Shown here: in pieces, positions 32,032 through 44,559 of the stretch
Layout: each line of letters opens with the position of its first letter
Numbering within the stretch: the stretch's first letter is position 1
Source: Theristus sp. LFF4_11
Taxonomy: Eukaryota; Nematoda; Chromadorea; Monhysterida; Xyalidae
NCBI GenBank assembly: GCA_030248135.1
Contig: JASANC010004087.1
Coordinates: 310,001 to 374,000, forward strand
Length of the DNA stretch: 64,000 nt
Reading direction: 5' to 3'
The notes under the pieces: generated by a model
Seen by the model: only the letters and a program-made list of their open reading frames with translations
The model's database searches: none
What the model was told of the DNA's origin: nothing
Translations under genes and position numbers: made by a program

Positions 32032-35000
32032 CCTGAAATGCGCGAGAGAACTGTTGCCGAGTGTTGTGTGTGTTGTGTGAAGATGCTGATAGGCAGCCTG
32101 GGCACGGTTTTCAAAAAAATCAGCGACAATATTGTGTCTTCACTGAGGAAACGTTGTTACTAAACAGACAACAAGCGTTTTCTACTAATGTTGCTACTAA
32201 CATTGAGTCCACGCTCATGAAAGCGGGTTTTGGTTTCAGTAGCAAAATCATTAGCAACATTAGTAGCAACGTTAGTAGCAATATTAATAGTAAGCAACGC
32301 TCTCAATGTGTCAGCTCACAGTATCATTGTGTTGTCAGCAAACGCCGCCGCAGGTTGCCCCGATGAGCCAATTGCGATCGCACGATGCGGCTGCTTCATG
32401 CTCGATGTCATCATTTTTTGCCAACCTTTTCTATTTTTTTCAAATTTACATTATTCTTCATTTCGCAGAACTTGTCAGAGTTGCACTTTCTTGTTGACGC
32501 TGATTTAAGTTTCCTACCAACACCCATTCAGCAGCCATTCTGCAGCATCAGACGTCGGCTCTGGAAAAGCATCATTAGCTGACTTACTTAATAAATGGGC
32601 CAACAAAAATGAAACAACAAAAACCGGCTGACAGAAACTTGTGTCGAAGGCAAAACTACTTCAAAAAAACATTAATCATACGTGTCGCTGTTTCAAAAGC
32701 AATTACCAATTTTCACCAATAAGCAACTTTAGTTTGGACTTCTGGTGACTACAAAACACAAAAGTCACATGTTCCGTTATTTTTTGAATTATGTAGTTTG
32801 AGCAGTTTCACTTTGAAAAAAGTAGCAACACTGTGCTGTGACCTAATGTATCATCCGCCACATCTTTTTTCAAATATTTTTTTAAACAAAGACATTTGGT
32901 GTGAAAGCAACTATAACGCAAACGAAATTTGATGGAAATTTACGGAAGAATTGAAACCGAAAATTAAATCAAAATGCATTTTCAAAATAAAGCACTTTTC
33001 AAAACGCGACAGCGAGAATTAACGAAGATATCGACTGCGCGTTGCAAATAGCGCGCAAAGTTGCTTCATTTGCACATTGCACGTTGCACATACATACTTC
33101 AGTCAATAAGTTTTCAGTGCACAACAGAAGTCTCCAGCGTTACGCAGAATAATTCATGTATAAAAAATCAACAAAATCTCTGCACGCACAACAATAATAC
33201 AGCATCGAGTGAGACAACCACAACAACAACATTGCAAAAGTGTGCTAGTACGACCAAAGAGAGAGACAGAGACAGCGCATTCCTGAGCGGCACGCGCACT
33301 GAAACAACAGCAAACACGCGTTGCACATGACACAACGACGTTGTTGGGGTGGCGATGGCTGCGTGTAAGGAAGAGAGAACTGCGCGAACGTGTGTGTGCA
33401 AGAAAAGTGCATGTGTGGAGAAAACTTTTGGAACACGCACTGGTGAGAGATGGCAATACACACACACACACAAGTACGTTGACCCAAGCAGTCGTTTGGT
33501 TGCTTGATTTTGGTTGCGCAACGCACGCGCGCATGCGCATACACTGCTCTCTCTCGTTTCTCTCGTGTCTTCCAACCAACCAGCAGACACGCGCTGCACA
33601 TGTTCACTCTCATTGCGTGCTGCAGTTCTCTCGAAAGACTCCATGACGAATTATACTTTTGTCGATCACCATCCCCACACCGTACACATGGATCGCCCAA
33701 AAAAGTGTCTTCAGTGCACAAAACACACCCAGAGACTCGGATCTCTGAACAACAATCTTTGCGTAATCAGCAAATCCTCGAGAGAGAAAAAAACTTTCTG
33801 GTGTGTGTTTTCTCAACAAGAATGATATCGAAATAATGTGTCTCGCTCCGGTCTTCTGATTGATCTTTTTTGAAATGCGATTTGGCGAATTACAAATTCT
33901 GCAGATTCGATCCGCACACGCGCACGCGCACATCCAAACGTGCGAAAAGAAAAATTTGCGACGCGTGTCTGGTTGCGCGCATTGTGCTGTGCACATGTTC
34001 CAAACAAAACATGAATACAGCGGTGTCCACGTAATATGGCACAAAGTGGCTATTTTCAGCAGATGTTCCTGAGAGATTTCTCGTTCACTCTTTAACGATT
34101 TTGTCCAACGAAATATCAACCGTCATAAATACAAAAAAGTGTGTTTCTCTTTCTTCCGACGCGTGGCGACGGAGATGGCAGACAAGTGATTGCGAAGACT
34201 ATAACAAAAAAGCAGTTTATGTGGACTTAAAAAATTAAAAATGCTTTTGAAAATACATTTTCCTGGCCGTCATTTACTAAATCAGCCACTCAATAAACAA
34301 CTTAGCATTTCTAACCGTTTTTGTATTGATTTTTTATCTTTAACAGTAACTCCGTGTGAAAAAACACCTGCTGAACAAAAAAAAACAAAGATTTGCCGAT
34401 CACGGTGCGAATGAAATTCGCGTTCTTTTATCAGGTCATGAATGAAACAGAATTTCTTGATTTCAGTGTGATTTGCGAATAAAATAAAAGCGTGTCAGCA
34501 GCAACGGTGTCCGCGAATTTCTGACTTGAACACCAACACACCGCTATAAATCAATACCACAAATACTCAACACGCACACGCGCAAACTTCTGTGTTAAAA
34601 CGTTGAAAACTGATTATTGTAAATATCTACAGCAATTTTCACAAAATTTGGTGTCATGCGCAGAACGTGTGGTGTGCTGGGTAATTTACTGTTAATATCT
34701 TACCTTTACCGCTTGATTGCTACTTGAAAACGCGTAGTATCACATGCGTGTAGTTATAAATTTGAAAAATGCGTGAAATGCCTAATAAATGTGAAAAGTG
34801 TAAAATGGCATGACCAGCATGCGCGCTCATTGCGATATGCCTCAGGACAAACGTTGGAAACGGCCAATATCCCATAAATAATAAATCATTGATCAATCAT
34901 AAAAGACGGCCCTGCATTTCAACAGCCAACGTTCAATGAAAAACAGTGACACGAACACAAACGGTGGTGTGCTCTGGTCGGGTGCACCATGGTCTTGGCT

Positions 35001-35200
35001 GGCTAGATCGTGCAAATCTGGGTGAACTTAGATGGATGGCTGAAAATTGTCACGACGCTCATAGCCGTGTGGTTTCTTTGTCACTCAATCAATCAATCTA
35101 GCGTTGAAATAATCGCGTTTTCTGCGTTCGTTTGTATTTTGAAGATGGTGATTTTAAAAGTTGAAGATTTTCTGTAGCAGCAGAGCGTTTTAAAAAAATG
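32032..35200. other. Upstream region of the zinc-finger gene, no coding exon supported
   Basis: Near 32180-32295 short units of the type (a)acattagtagcaacgttagtagcaat alternate, partly inverted with the preceding actaatgttgctactaacattg, forming a possible stem. Around 33380-33620 CA/TG-rich and cactgctctctctc tracts occur. The window includes CpG-poor AT-rich DNA and numerous short ORFs without splice context. Promoter elements of the ZNF385-like gene probably lie near 32.0-32.3 kb, but I see no clear TATA box. Confidence 0.4.
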
Positions 35201-35215
35201 AATGACAACTTTTCA

Positions 35216-35436
35216 CCAAACAAACAAACAAACAAACAAACAAACAAACAAACAAACAAACAAACAAACAAACAAACAAACAAACAAACAAACAAACAAA
35301 CAAACAAACAAACAAACAAACAAACAAACAAACAAACAAACAAACAAACAAACAAACAAACAAACAAACAAAGAAACAAACAAACAAACAAGCAAACAAA
35401 CAAACAAACAAACAAACAAACAAACAAACACAGATA
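35216..35436. repeat. (CAAA)n microsatellite, about 54 units
   Basis: About 220 bp of caaa repeats with three isolated changes (aagaaac, aagcaaac and a cacaga end). ORFs across it in several frames are shadows of the repeat. Confidence 0.97.
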
Positions 35437-36738
35437 CAAACACAAACAAGCGAACGGCAAAGCGTGAAACTGCGGTCGTATGCGGGCGCCTTTGGTTTTG
35501 GTTGGAAACTGTGACACACATAACCGAACAATTTGTATTTGCATGTTGCAATTAAAAGTGTCGGATAAAAAACGTGTAAAAATTGACTGTGAAATATTGT
35601 TAGTAACGGTGTAAAATCGGGAAATAAAATAAGGACGCATGCGTCTGCAAGTGCGAACGCGCGAAATGAGTCGTTTCAAAATTTTTTATCTCGAGGAATT
35701 TATTTTTAATTTCTTGTACTCACACACGGATACGTAGTTTTACTTTGTCGGCACAATTCATGATATATTTTGTGAGCGACAACGCACATTTGCAAACGTG
35801 TTATCGTTGCAACGGTATGTCAGTTTCGATCGTTTTATAGACCTGCTTAACGGAAACTCCGAATAAAACAAAACACAGCGCCGAGAGTCGAGTCGGCGTG
35901 TCACGTGCGTCTATCGTGTAATGTAATGACGACTATTTTTACTCAACCTAAAACAAAATGCTGGCCTTGATCAACGAATGAACGCACAAAAAACAACAAT
36001 GGCATGCGTAAATTTATCCAAAAAACTTTCGATGGCCACAAAGGCTATTTGACAGAATGTGATTTGTCAAAACGTAAACTACAAATGAAATGTAATTTTG
36101 TATTAATCTGAAGAAATGTGAATATGATCTTTTATTCTGGTCCCGCAACTCAATGCGCCCATAGATAATAAACAGTTGCATGCAGGACGCGGGAATTCAA
36201 AATTGGTAAAGTGATCCGAGTCCCCTACTTAGAGCCGAGTCACTTAGGCGACTTCGAATTGCCACATAGATTGGAACTAGTTTTCTTTAAACGTCTGCCC
36301 ACGCATTCAGTCGCAGAACTTAAAAAATTGGCATGTAAAAAGAACTTGGTAATGTGCGAAAGCAGGCGATTAAGCAAAATTTTACAGCAACATACAATTG
36401 AACATCCAGAAACCCCAGTGAAATCACAAAAAAACCCAGTCTCACCTGATCAGAAAATCAAACATTTCAATTACAATTTTTTTCGTTTTTGACAAAAATT
36501 GCTATTTTCAGTTAAAACGCAATATCAATGTACATCTATCAATAATTAAATTGATTATCGATTTTATTGCAGGTCAAACTGTGCACACTATTGCATTTTT
36601 ACACATGTTCATATTGCATAATGTCTTGCAAACTTTCACATTATTATTGACGATTCACAGGCAAACGTTTGATTTTCCATAAATCTAAGTTCAGTTCAAG
36701 TTACACATATTTGCACGCACGCAAAGATTTCACTGACA
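35437..36738. other. Intergenic segment with one repeat B copy
   Basis: An inverted copy of dispersed repeat B lies at 36180-36228 (gacgcgggaattcaaaattggtaaagtgatccgagtcccct). A 93-codon frame from 36211 starts with GTG inside this repeat and is not convincing. Nothing else is supported. Confidence 0.4.
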
Positions 36739-36743
36739 GTATC

Positions 36744-37200
36744 TACCGTATTACCCCCAATAAACCCCCATGGGGGATTAATACGTCAGCGACTTTTAGG
36801 GGTGGGGGTTTATTGGTGGGGGGGGGATTATTGGTGGGGGGGGTTTATTATACAAAAATTTCTAGGGGTGGGGTTTTGTTGAAAAATGGCAAAAATACCT
36901 TGCATGGCAGGCAAGAAAGTTGCAGAAACTTCTACTTTTCACAGAGATTTCCTTTTGTAACAGCCTTTTGTAATGAAATTACCATTAACTCATCCATTTG
37001 GGGCCTTTGGTAGCACAATTTCACTAATGTCACTGCATTCAGCCACTGATTTCGCTGGGTATGTGTTTCAAACAGGTTTCCAATTAACCCCCATGGGGGA
37101 TTATTTGTGGGGGGGGATTATTTGGAAACTGGTCGGGGGGGTGGGGGTTTATTGGTGGGGGGGGGATTAATGGTGGGGGGGGTTTAATGGGGGTAATACG
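36744..37200. mobile_element. G-rich MITE with terminal inverted repeats and TA flanks
   Basis: The left end ccgtattacccccaataaaccccc and the right end gggggtttaatgggggtaatacgg are inverted repeats, each flanked by TA (tcTAccgtatt and acggTAtatg), typical of Tc1/mariner/pogo-type insertion. Inside, several runs of 8-10 G alternate with attattggt or tttattggt near both ends. No transposase ORF remains. Confidence 0.75.
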
Positions 37201-37204
37201 GTAT

Positions 37205-39290
37205 ATGTTCTTTAGACAGGACCCAACCCAAGCTGTAATCAAACGCCTTTTTTCGAAACCATCCCGGCTGAATAGACCAACCAGCACGTACAATGGAGCA
37301 CAACAAATCAGCCAACAAATATTGTTGAAAAGTGCACGTTGGGCTGAATTTCATTGATTCGCAGGGGCTTTCATGTGTTTCTGGTCCAGTTGGATCAAAA
37401 ACCAGCTGATGGAAGATCAATAATACATTACCTAACTGTGTTAAATTTTTTCGGAAGTTTACAAGTTTCTCTTCAATTACGTGTTGAATAACATAACAAT
37501 TTAAGAAATATCCACTAATTACAGTGAGCACTTACAGTGTATAACATTGCGTCAGGGCATCGACAAACATCAAAACGGGAAAACGAAATGGCATATGATG
37601 ATTATCAAAAATAAAAAAAACATGTGACGGCGACTGTGGCGGCATCATCTGAAGTCGTTAGACTGTAATTCCACAAGTCGTGATCAGTTTTAGGGGGTGC
37701 TGCAATGCTCCGTGTGTTTTATTAGAGAAAACGAAATGATGTGCTGCAAACAAAAAATCCATAAAAACAAAACGCGACTTTCAAAAAAGAATAATGTTGA
37801 CGTACAATGAAAGCCTGTCGCCTGATTTTATTTCGGTCGAAAGAAAACAATAACACACTTTTAATCTGACGAGATTTGTTCATCGGAGAAAAGAATCAGA
37901 CTGGGTTTGGAGCAAAACATGTATGAATTACGTTTATATGTGTTTTTTGAATCAAATATATCAACTGCGTTCAAACGTGCACGTAAATGCGCACAAATCT
38001 CGAGCAAGCACTGCGTTTTTTGCACAACTTTTGACACGGACTCCTTGAATGCAAAACAATAACCGACTGAATGGTTGCCGAGTCCGTCTGCATTTTGTCG
38101 CACGCCCGGCGCTGCGATTTCTGCGTTCGTTGTTACAGATCAACGTCAGCAACCAGCACCACCTTCAGGCCACCACCTCGATAAAAAAACTTGAACGCCA
38201 ATAATTTTATTGCCAAATGTAATGCGGCCAAAATTCGTTGATTTTCAACTAACCTATTATCACTGTATGCAAACACCCTGCAAATATTTTGTTTTTCTAG
38301 TAATTTATTTGAACACTGTATTCAAAAAAGAAAACCGATTTCTTGTGAAAAATGTTCGGCAGCGAGCTACATAACGAGATCGAAACCATAGAAGCACATG
38401 GGTCAAAAAGACATAAACGCAAATGATAAAGCGATAATCTCAGACCAACGTTTATGTGATCAAGCCACGGTCAATTTCACATGCGAGGCCCGAGGCCGTA
38501 GCTCCCATCTGAAATAAAAGAACTCGCTGGCAATTTCCTGAGAAGTCAACATGCAACGTGCAACATGATTGCATGTTACGCACGTCATTTTACCTCGACA
38601 TGTAAATGCTCAGCTCAGATACAGTACATGTACAGTATGGCCGAATAAATAAGGCAGTTCCTGCATTCTTCATTAAGGCGGGATTAGCCGCAGACTAGGA
38701 GTTGTCTTTTTCAAGCGTGCCAAGATGATAAATTCCAATCCCAATCGTGTGTGCAGAAGAGAAAGCATGAACAGAATAACACGAAAATCAATTAGTTTAA
38801 AGAAACACGTCAAATTTGACACGCAGTTGGATTTCTGAACGTCTTTGTTTTTTCATTCAAATTTCGCGCGCTCTTTGCATTCTGAAATAAGCTGCCATAT
38901 TTACTTGGTCATTCCGTACAGTAGTTTGCCTCAGTGGTTGTCATGATAGCGAGAAAACTTATTGTGCAGCCAAGCTGTGTTGAACCGAGACAGTCAGTGT
39001 GACAACGTTGTTGCAGTCCATTTTCAATACAAATGAAGGATAAATCGTTGTTTGCCATCGTTAATTTAAAATTTGAATACGATACCCAAGAAATGCGGAT
39101 GCGGTTTATGATGAAACGGAATCTTATACAAACACGGAATTACTGTCCATGCAAATCTGAACTCGCACAAAGCAGCAAAACAATATGTGTTTGTCCCAAC
39201 CGTTTCATTCGCAAAACAAGATTTCATTTATCGTTTGTTTTGTAATCTATTTCATTCAGTTCATTACTCAAATTCAACTGGAAATTCTTA
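37205..39290. other. Intergenic segment, no gene seen
   Basis: Short ORFs (for example minus strand 37184-37531 and 37861-38152) lack splice context or recognisable motifs. Scattered aataaa motifs are present. Nothing further is supported. Confidence 0.35.
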
Positions 39291-39296
39291 AAAAAA

Positions 39297-41179
39297 TGGG
39301 CTGTTTTGTTAGGCCACTTCTGTTTTTGATAATGTTTTCTGCGAGCACACTTGCCAAAGAATACGTCTACAGTAACCAAGCATACGACGATGGCCTGACC
39401 ACGCACAGGGTGCTCCGTCTGTTGGACACTGCTGACCGCTATCAAAATGTTTGTTCAATTGCATTGACACACGATGAAAAAAGGGCCATTTGGCCAGTTG
39501 GCACAGGCCGTCCTGGACGTTTTGAAGCCTTAGACGTTTGGACGCCTTGGACGTTTGGACGCTTTGGACGTTCGAACGCCCTGGACGTTTGGACGCCTTG
39601 GACGTTCGGACGCCCTAGACGTTTGGACACCTTGGCCGTTCGGACGCCCTAGACGTTTGGACGCCTTTGACGTTCGGACGCCCTAGACGTTTGGACACCT
39701 TGGACGTTCGGACGCCCTAGACGTTTGGACGCTTTGGACGTTTGGACGCCTTGGACGTTCGAACGCCCTGGACGTTTGGACGCCTTGGACGTTCGGACGC
39801 CCTAGACGTTTGGACACCTTGGACGTTCGGACGCCCTAGACGTTTGGACACCTTGGACGTTCGGACGCCCTAGACGTTTGGACGCCTTGGACGTTCGGAC
39901 GCCCTAGACGTTTGGACACCTTGGACGTTCGGACGCCCTAGACGTTTGGACGCCTTGGACGTTTGGACGCCTTGGACGTTTGGATGCCCTAGACGTTTGG
40001 ACACCTTGGACGTTCGGACGCCCTAGACGTTTGGACACCTTGGACGTTCGGACGCCCTAGACGTTTGGACACCTTGGACGTTCGGACGCCCTAGACGTTT
40101 GGACACCTTGGACGTTCGGACGCCCTACACGTTCGGACGCCCTAGACGTTTGGACGCCTTGGACGTTCGGACGCCTTAGACGTTCGGACGCCCTAGACGT
40201 TTGGACACCTTGGACGTTCGGACGCCCTAGACGTTTGGACACCCTGGACGTTCGGACGCCCTAGACGTTTGGACGCCTTGGACGTTCGGACGCCTTAGAC
40301 GTTCGGACGCCCTAGACGTTTGGACGCCTTGGACGTTCGGACGCCCTAGACGTTTGGACGCCTTGGACGTTCGGACATCTTGGACGTTCGGACGCCCTAG
40401 ACGTTTGGACGCCTTGGACGTTCGGACGCCTAAGACGTTTGGACGCCTTGGACGTTTGGACACCTTGAACGTTCGGACGCCCTAAACGTTTGGACGCCTT
40501 GGACGTTCGGACGCCCTAGACGTTTGGACGCCTTGGACGTTCGGACGCCCCAGACGTTTGGACGCCTTGGACGTTCGGACGCCCTAGACGTTTGGACACC
40601 TTGGACGTTCGGACGCCCTAGACGTTTGGACACCTTGGACGTTCGGACGCCCTAGACGTTTGGACGCCTTGGACGTTCGGACACCTTGGACGTTCGGACG
40701 CCCTAGACGTTTGGACGCCTTGGACGTTCGGACGCCTAAGACGTTTGGACGCCTTGGACGTTTGGACACCTTGAACGTTCGGACGCCCTAAACGTTTGGA
40801 CGCCTTGGACGTTCGGACGTCCTAGACGTTTGGACGCCTTGGACGTTCGGACGCCCCAGACGTTTGGACGCCTCAGACGTCTGGACGCTTTAGCCTTTGG
40901 ACACCTTGAACGTTTGGACGCCCTGGTCGTTTTGACACCTTAAACGTTTGGATGCTTTGGTCTTTGGTTACCTTGGACCTTTGAACGCCCTGGACGTTTT
41001 GACGCACCAGATGTTTTCAGGCAGCGAAACGAGCGTTGATTGGTGCGGTTGACGTGATCAACAATGGGGCGGACGCTGTCGGCAAATTTGGCATGTATGG
41101 CGACAGCGGGGGCATGCTCGTCAAACGGCCGTACCGTCTTCATCAACTGCGCCACATGCCTCTCTTTGATAGACTCTGA
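39297..41179 (+). CDS. Small secreted protein or peptide precursor split by a minisatellite-filled intron
   Basis: Exon 1, from 39297, starts with a signal peptide (MGCFVRPLLFLIMFSASTLA) and runs to about 39492 (…THDEKRAIWP), where a GTTGGC could serve as donor. Exon 2 opens after atgttttcag near 41021 in matching phase and reads AAKRALIGAVDVINNG…, ending at a stop at 41177-41179. Several Lys-Arg pairs flank short segments (DEKR, AAKR, MLVKR) and a Gly-Lys follows INNGADAV, which would suit a processed neuropeptide precursor. This is inference; no known peptide family is matched. The intron is filled by a 1.4 kb minisatellite. Confidence 0.45.
39505..41010. repeat. Minisatellite, 17/34-bp unit (ggacgttcggacgcccta / gacgtttggacgccttg)
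   Basis: About 1.5 kb of alternating near-17-bp half units. Larger blocks recur (for example the stretches starting near 40400 and 40700 are nearly identical), showing higher-order amplification. Edge units are more diverged (catttggacaccttgaacg near 40900). Long ORFs on both strands are by-products. Confidence 0.95.
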
Positions 41180-41435
41180 TTGAATCCTTGATGGTTTTTT
41201 TGTGACAGCGTTGTGTTCAGCTGACTGAGCAGTTCGATTCGTGAAAATCGTGGTATCAGTGACGTTTTTTATTTGAAACCGACGGTTTTGGCGCTGTCAA
41301 TTTTGCTATTCTTGCGGAAATTTCCGTTTTTTTCGAGCCCAAAACAAGCATATAAAAAACTGTTTATCTTAAAGCTCAGTGATTATTTATGCGCACACAG
41401 CAAATTGCGCGCAATCTGGCGCATCAGTTGATCTA

Positions 41436-42541
41436 CAGGGTGGGCCAAAAAAAGGTTCCATTTTCAAACTGCTGTCACTGGCTGGTGTTTTAATATTATG
41501 AGCTGAAATTTTCAAGACTGATAAAACATGTGATGCCATTTTACTGACAAAATTTTTTTCCCCGATATATAATTCCTAGCGCTCACTGTGGCAGATGTTC
41601 TTAAAAGGTCGAACGAAAAATCAACAAATTAACTGAAATGAGTGCAAGAAGAAATTAGTATCAAGATGCGTGATTCAATTTTGAAACTGTTGCGAAGGTG
41701 ACAAATGGGTCTTTTTGGATACCCGGGGTATTGATAGTTCAAATCATGCGCTCAGAGTGGAAAGGTCTCACACTTCAATTGCATTTGAGCAGCTCGAGCG
41801 AAATTCTGATGTTTCACAACGGACTCGAGTCAGCAGCCATGCGACTGCGACAGAAAGAATTGTTCAGTTGACTTTTTGTTTTGTGTGTTGCTCTGTCTGT
41901 TAATTTGTTTCTTTTGAAAAAGTTTTTCTGCGGTTTGAATAAAAACAGTGTTTCAGTTTCAGTTTTCTGCAGTTTCGTCATGGTTAAGTGGACAGCAGAA
42001 CAGCGGGTCTGGTGTGCTATCTGGTGGGAGCAATCTGAAAGTTTTTCTGCAGTGACTCGCCAGTTTCGCGTAAAATTCAATTTGGGTCGCCACGAGGATT
42101 CGCTAACCAGGAAGTCCGTTCTTTTGTGGCACACGAATCTGTTTGAACATGGCAACGTGTTTTACCGAAAGAGTGGATCCGATCGACCATCGATTGCTGC
42201 TGCATTCAAAGACACTGTGGTCGCAATGTTCACGCGCAGTCCAGCAAAATCGACGAGGGGAGCCAGTTTTAGAAGCTGGCCTGTCCCGAACCATGATGAT
42301 TTGGATGTCTATGAGCAATGATTCGTTGTGAAATTCTTGGTTAAAAATCCGTTTTTTTGAAAACTTGGGAATTTTTAAACATTGTGCTGTAAAACTGAAT
42401 CTACATGACCAAACTAGATAAAAATTTTGTCAGAAAAATGGCATCACATGTTTTATCAATGCTGAAAATTTCAGCTCATAATATTGAAACACCAGCCAGT
42501 GACAGCAGTTTGAAAATGGAACCTTTTTTTGGCCCACCCTG
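41436..42541 (+). mobile_element. Mariner-like element with long TIRs and a truncated transposase
   Basis: The ends cagggtgggccaaaaaaagg and its exact complement extend into imperfect TIRs of about 120 bp, flanked by TA on both sides (41434-41435 and 42542-42543), the Tc1/mariner target duplication. The interior keeps one ORF, from about 41980, that stops after the DNA-binding part. The same end sequence starts the duplicated units at 13505 and 14067, so the family is present at more than one locus. Confidence 0.9.
41980..42321 (+). CDS. HTH-only remnant of a mariner-like transposase
   Basis: About 113 residues starting MVKWTAEQRVWCAIWW. It continues with a helix-turn-helix pattern (SAVTRQFRVKF, then SVLLWHTNLFEHGNV and SGSDRPS) that matches the N-terminal DUF4817/HTH region in front of mariner-type transposases. 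The DDE catalytic domain is absent: the frame ends in a stop at 42321, about 220 bp before the right TIR tip. Such a protein could bind the TIRs and act as a repressor, but it is more simply an internal-deletion derivative. Confidence 0.75.
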   Translation: MVKWTAEQRVWCAIWWEQSESFSAVTRQFRVKFNLGRHEDSLTRKSVLLWHTNLFEHGNVFYRKSGSDRPSIAAAFKDTVVAMFTRSPAKSTRGASFRSWPVPNHDDLDVYEQ

Positions 42542-42943
42542 TATGTTATACAGCATTAAACGTAAAATAAAATGATAAGAAAAAGTATGATACTCCACGT
42601 CAACATCAAATTATGGACATGATTGACTGCTCTCTGTACTCACGTGGTCAAATGTGTGCGACAACAAAAATAGCTTTTTATCAAGCCAATGTCTGTGCTT
42701 GCATTTCACTTTCATTGTTTTGCGGTATGGGTGGCGCGTTTTTTAATGTGTTTAAAATTCGGAGCTCAAACTGCACACAAGTTTTGACAATCTATTGAAG
42801 AAGAATGAAGTCCATTGAAAATAAGTTCAAGCATTGTAGACAAAAGGACAGACAAACAATTGATAAAAACATTTGATTGGTCACCAAAATATTGAACCCC
42901 AGTGTTGATTCATTTTAGTCCGTGTTTTATTTATTGTAAACTC

Positions 42944-44558
42944 AATGTCATCAAGGAATTCAACGGTTTTTCAACAGACGGCGGTTTTCTGTGCCATGAT
43001 TGTTTTTCTGGTGCTATTGCATGTTCGTGGGGTGCTGCTGGCTCCGATTAATATTGGTGCTGAACAAACGAATCACTCGCAATCATGGTAAGCAAATGTG
43101 CAGTGAGTGGCACCTTTTTGTTGTGTTTTTGATCATTGCAATTTTTTTCACAAAAGACAGTCACTGCAATGCTGGTCATGGCTTCCTTGTGCATGAGTAC
43201 TTCCAATAGAAACACTGCACGCTGCGAAAGTTAAAACCACTGGCTGCAGTAATGAGTGAACTGAATACTGAAACACCAACACGTCAGAACTGAAAGTTCC
43301 ATAAACACCACAGCACATCTGTCAGCGATTGCTGCCACTTATTAAACTGTCGACTGACGACACGATTGGAGGAGCAAATGTTATTGGACGGACCTTTCTC
43401 ATGGGCAATGCTATTGGACGAGACGACTACCGCAGAAACATTCACGCACATTACGGACAACATTTGCACGTACAACTTGTTTTGCTTTCGGAATATTTCT
43501 GTTAATTAAAAAAAAGGTTTTGATCATAAAATCAATTATTGACTGCTGCGATTCATCAGATCGGCACGTGATCGCGCGTTCATAAACGCAATTTACGACG
43601 GGTGTGCGGCGCCGCTGAGGGTGTCGCTGGCACGAGCGCTCACGGTGATCCGATACGCGTGCCTGCAGCGGGCGCAGTTCAGTGAGTCACCGTCGCAGTT
43701 GCTTGCACGCTCAGCTTGTTATTATTGTCCGAAACAAACTGTGCGAATGTGTGATGACGTTGACCTGCGAAGCTGTTCTCTGCGGTTGGACCATGAGAGG
43801 CTCATGAAAACAATTATCCCGGTCGGTTGCTCGATTGGCAGTAGTCGAATGTCAGTCTGATCGGCTGATTTTTCGCCGCACTCAAATAAAAGCTGACCTA
43901 GAAGCTGAACAATATTGGCTAAATGTGGTGAGTAGCCAGGTATTGTTCAGTGCGTCTGTCTTCATTAAAATAAAACAGCTGATTCAGTTTAATGAGCGTG
44001 AGACAACGTACGTTGTCAGTTTTGATTTAAGTGAACCCAAACGTTCTGCAGCGCACAGTGAAATGCGATGTTTGCTGAACGCAACGGTTTACAAGCTGAG
44101 GAATTGCCATGAAACACGATGCCATCAACTGTTCGAAGAGAATGCGAGAGATTACTGGCTGGAGAACTACAACTACGTTGACACACGCACCGCGTATTTC
44201 AAGCAGAGGTCAGATCAGTTATGCAGGTACGACTGAAGCAAACCTCGATTTCTGTCTATTTGTATTGACTCTCATGTTTTTTTTTGTTGCTCTTGCTGTG
44301 TTTAGCTGACTTTTCAGACAAATGGACTGTCACCTACAGTGTCATAATGATAACTATTCGCCGTGTTTGCCTTCATTCAAACGCCAAACGTCGCTAGTCA
44401 TTTGGCGCCATATGGCCGCCATCGTCATCGAATACACGCCAATCGCCGGCAAAAGTGACGCTTGTGAGAAATACAGGCTGACCTCCGAGTTTTGGCGACA
44501 GTTGGATGACGACAACGACGAATCCGTTGAGATTGAGTTGCTTTCATCACTACTCTGA
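42944..44558 (+). CDS. Secreted Cys-containing protein, multi-exon, unknown family
   Basis: Exon 1 starts MSSRNSTVFQQT with a signal-anchor-like hydrophobic stretch (AMIVFLVLLHVRGVLL) and ends at a TGGTAAGC donor near 43088. Further exon-like parts are about 43561-43681 (AARDRAF-like to QRAQF, donor GTGAGTC), about 43830-43930, about 44031-44210 (MRCLLNATVYKLRNCHET) and the last exon from 44320 (QMDCHLQCHNDNYSPCLPSF) to the stop at 44558. Conserved-looking Cys occur in the last two exons, with an N-glycosylation site. The joins are by eye. I do not recognise the family; extracellular or lumenal location is likely. Confidence 0.5.
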
Positions 44559-44559
44559 T

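Noticed and set aside
33154..33840. Overlapping 100-160 codon ORFs on both strands
   Set aside because: CA/TG- and CT-rich low-complexity DNA gives open frames with no domain, splice or start support.
35190..35679. Long ORFs of repeated CLFV or NKQT residues on both strands
   Set aside because: They are translations of the (CAAA)n microsatellite, open in every frame because the unit contains no stop.
36750..37200. Telomeric or riboswitch-like G-rich element
   Set aside because: Clear inverted ends with TA flanks identify an inserted element; the motif is not a telomere repeat.
39430..40800. Repeated SKRLGRPNVQGVQTSRASE-type ORFs on the minus strand
   Set aside because: By-products of the 17/34-bp minisatellite; no start context, splice sites or unique flanks.
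39505..41010. CRISPR-like regular repeat array
   Set aside because: Units abut with no unique spacers, and the genome is eukaryotic; it is a minisatellite.
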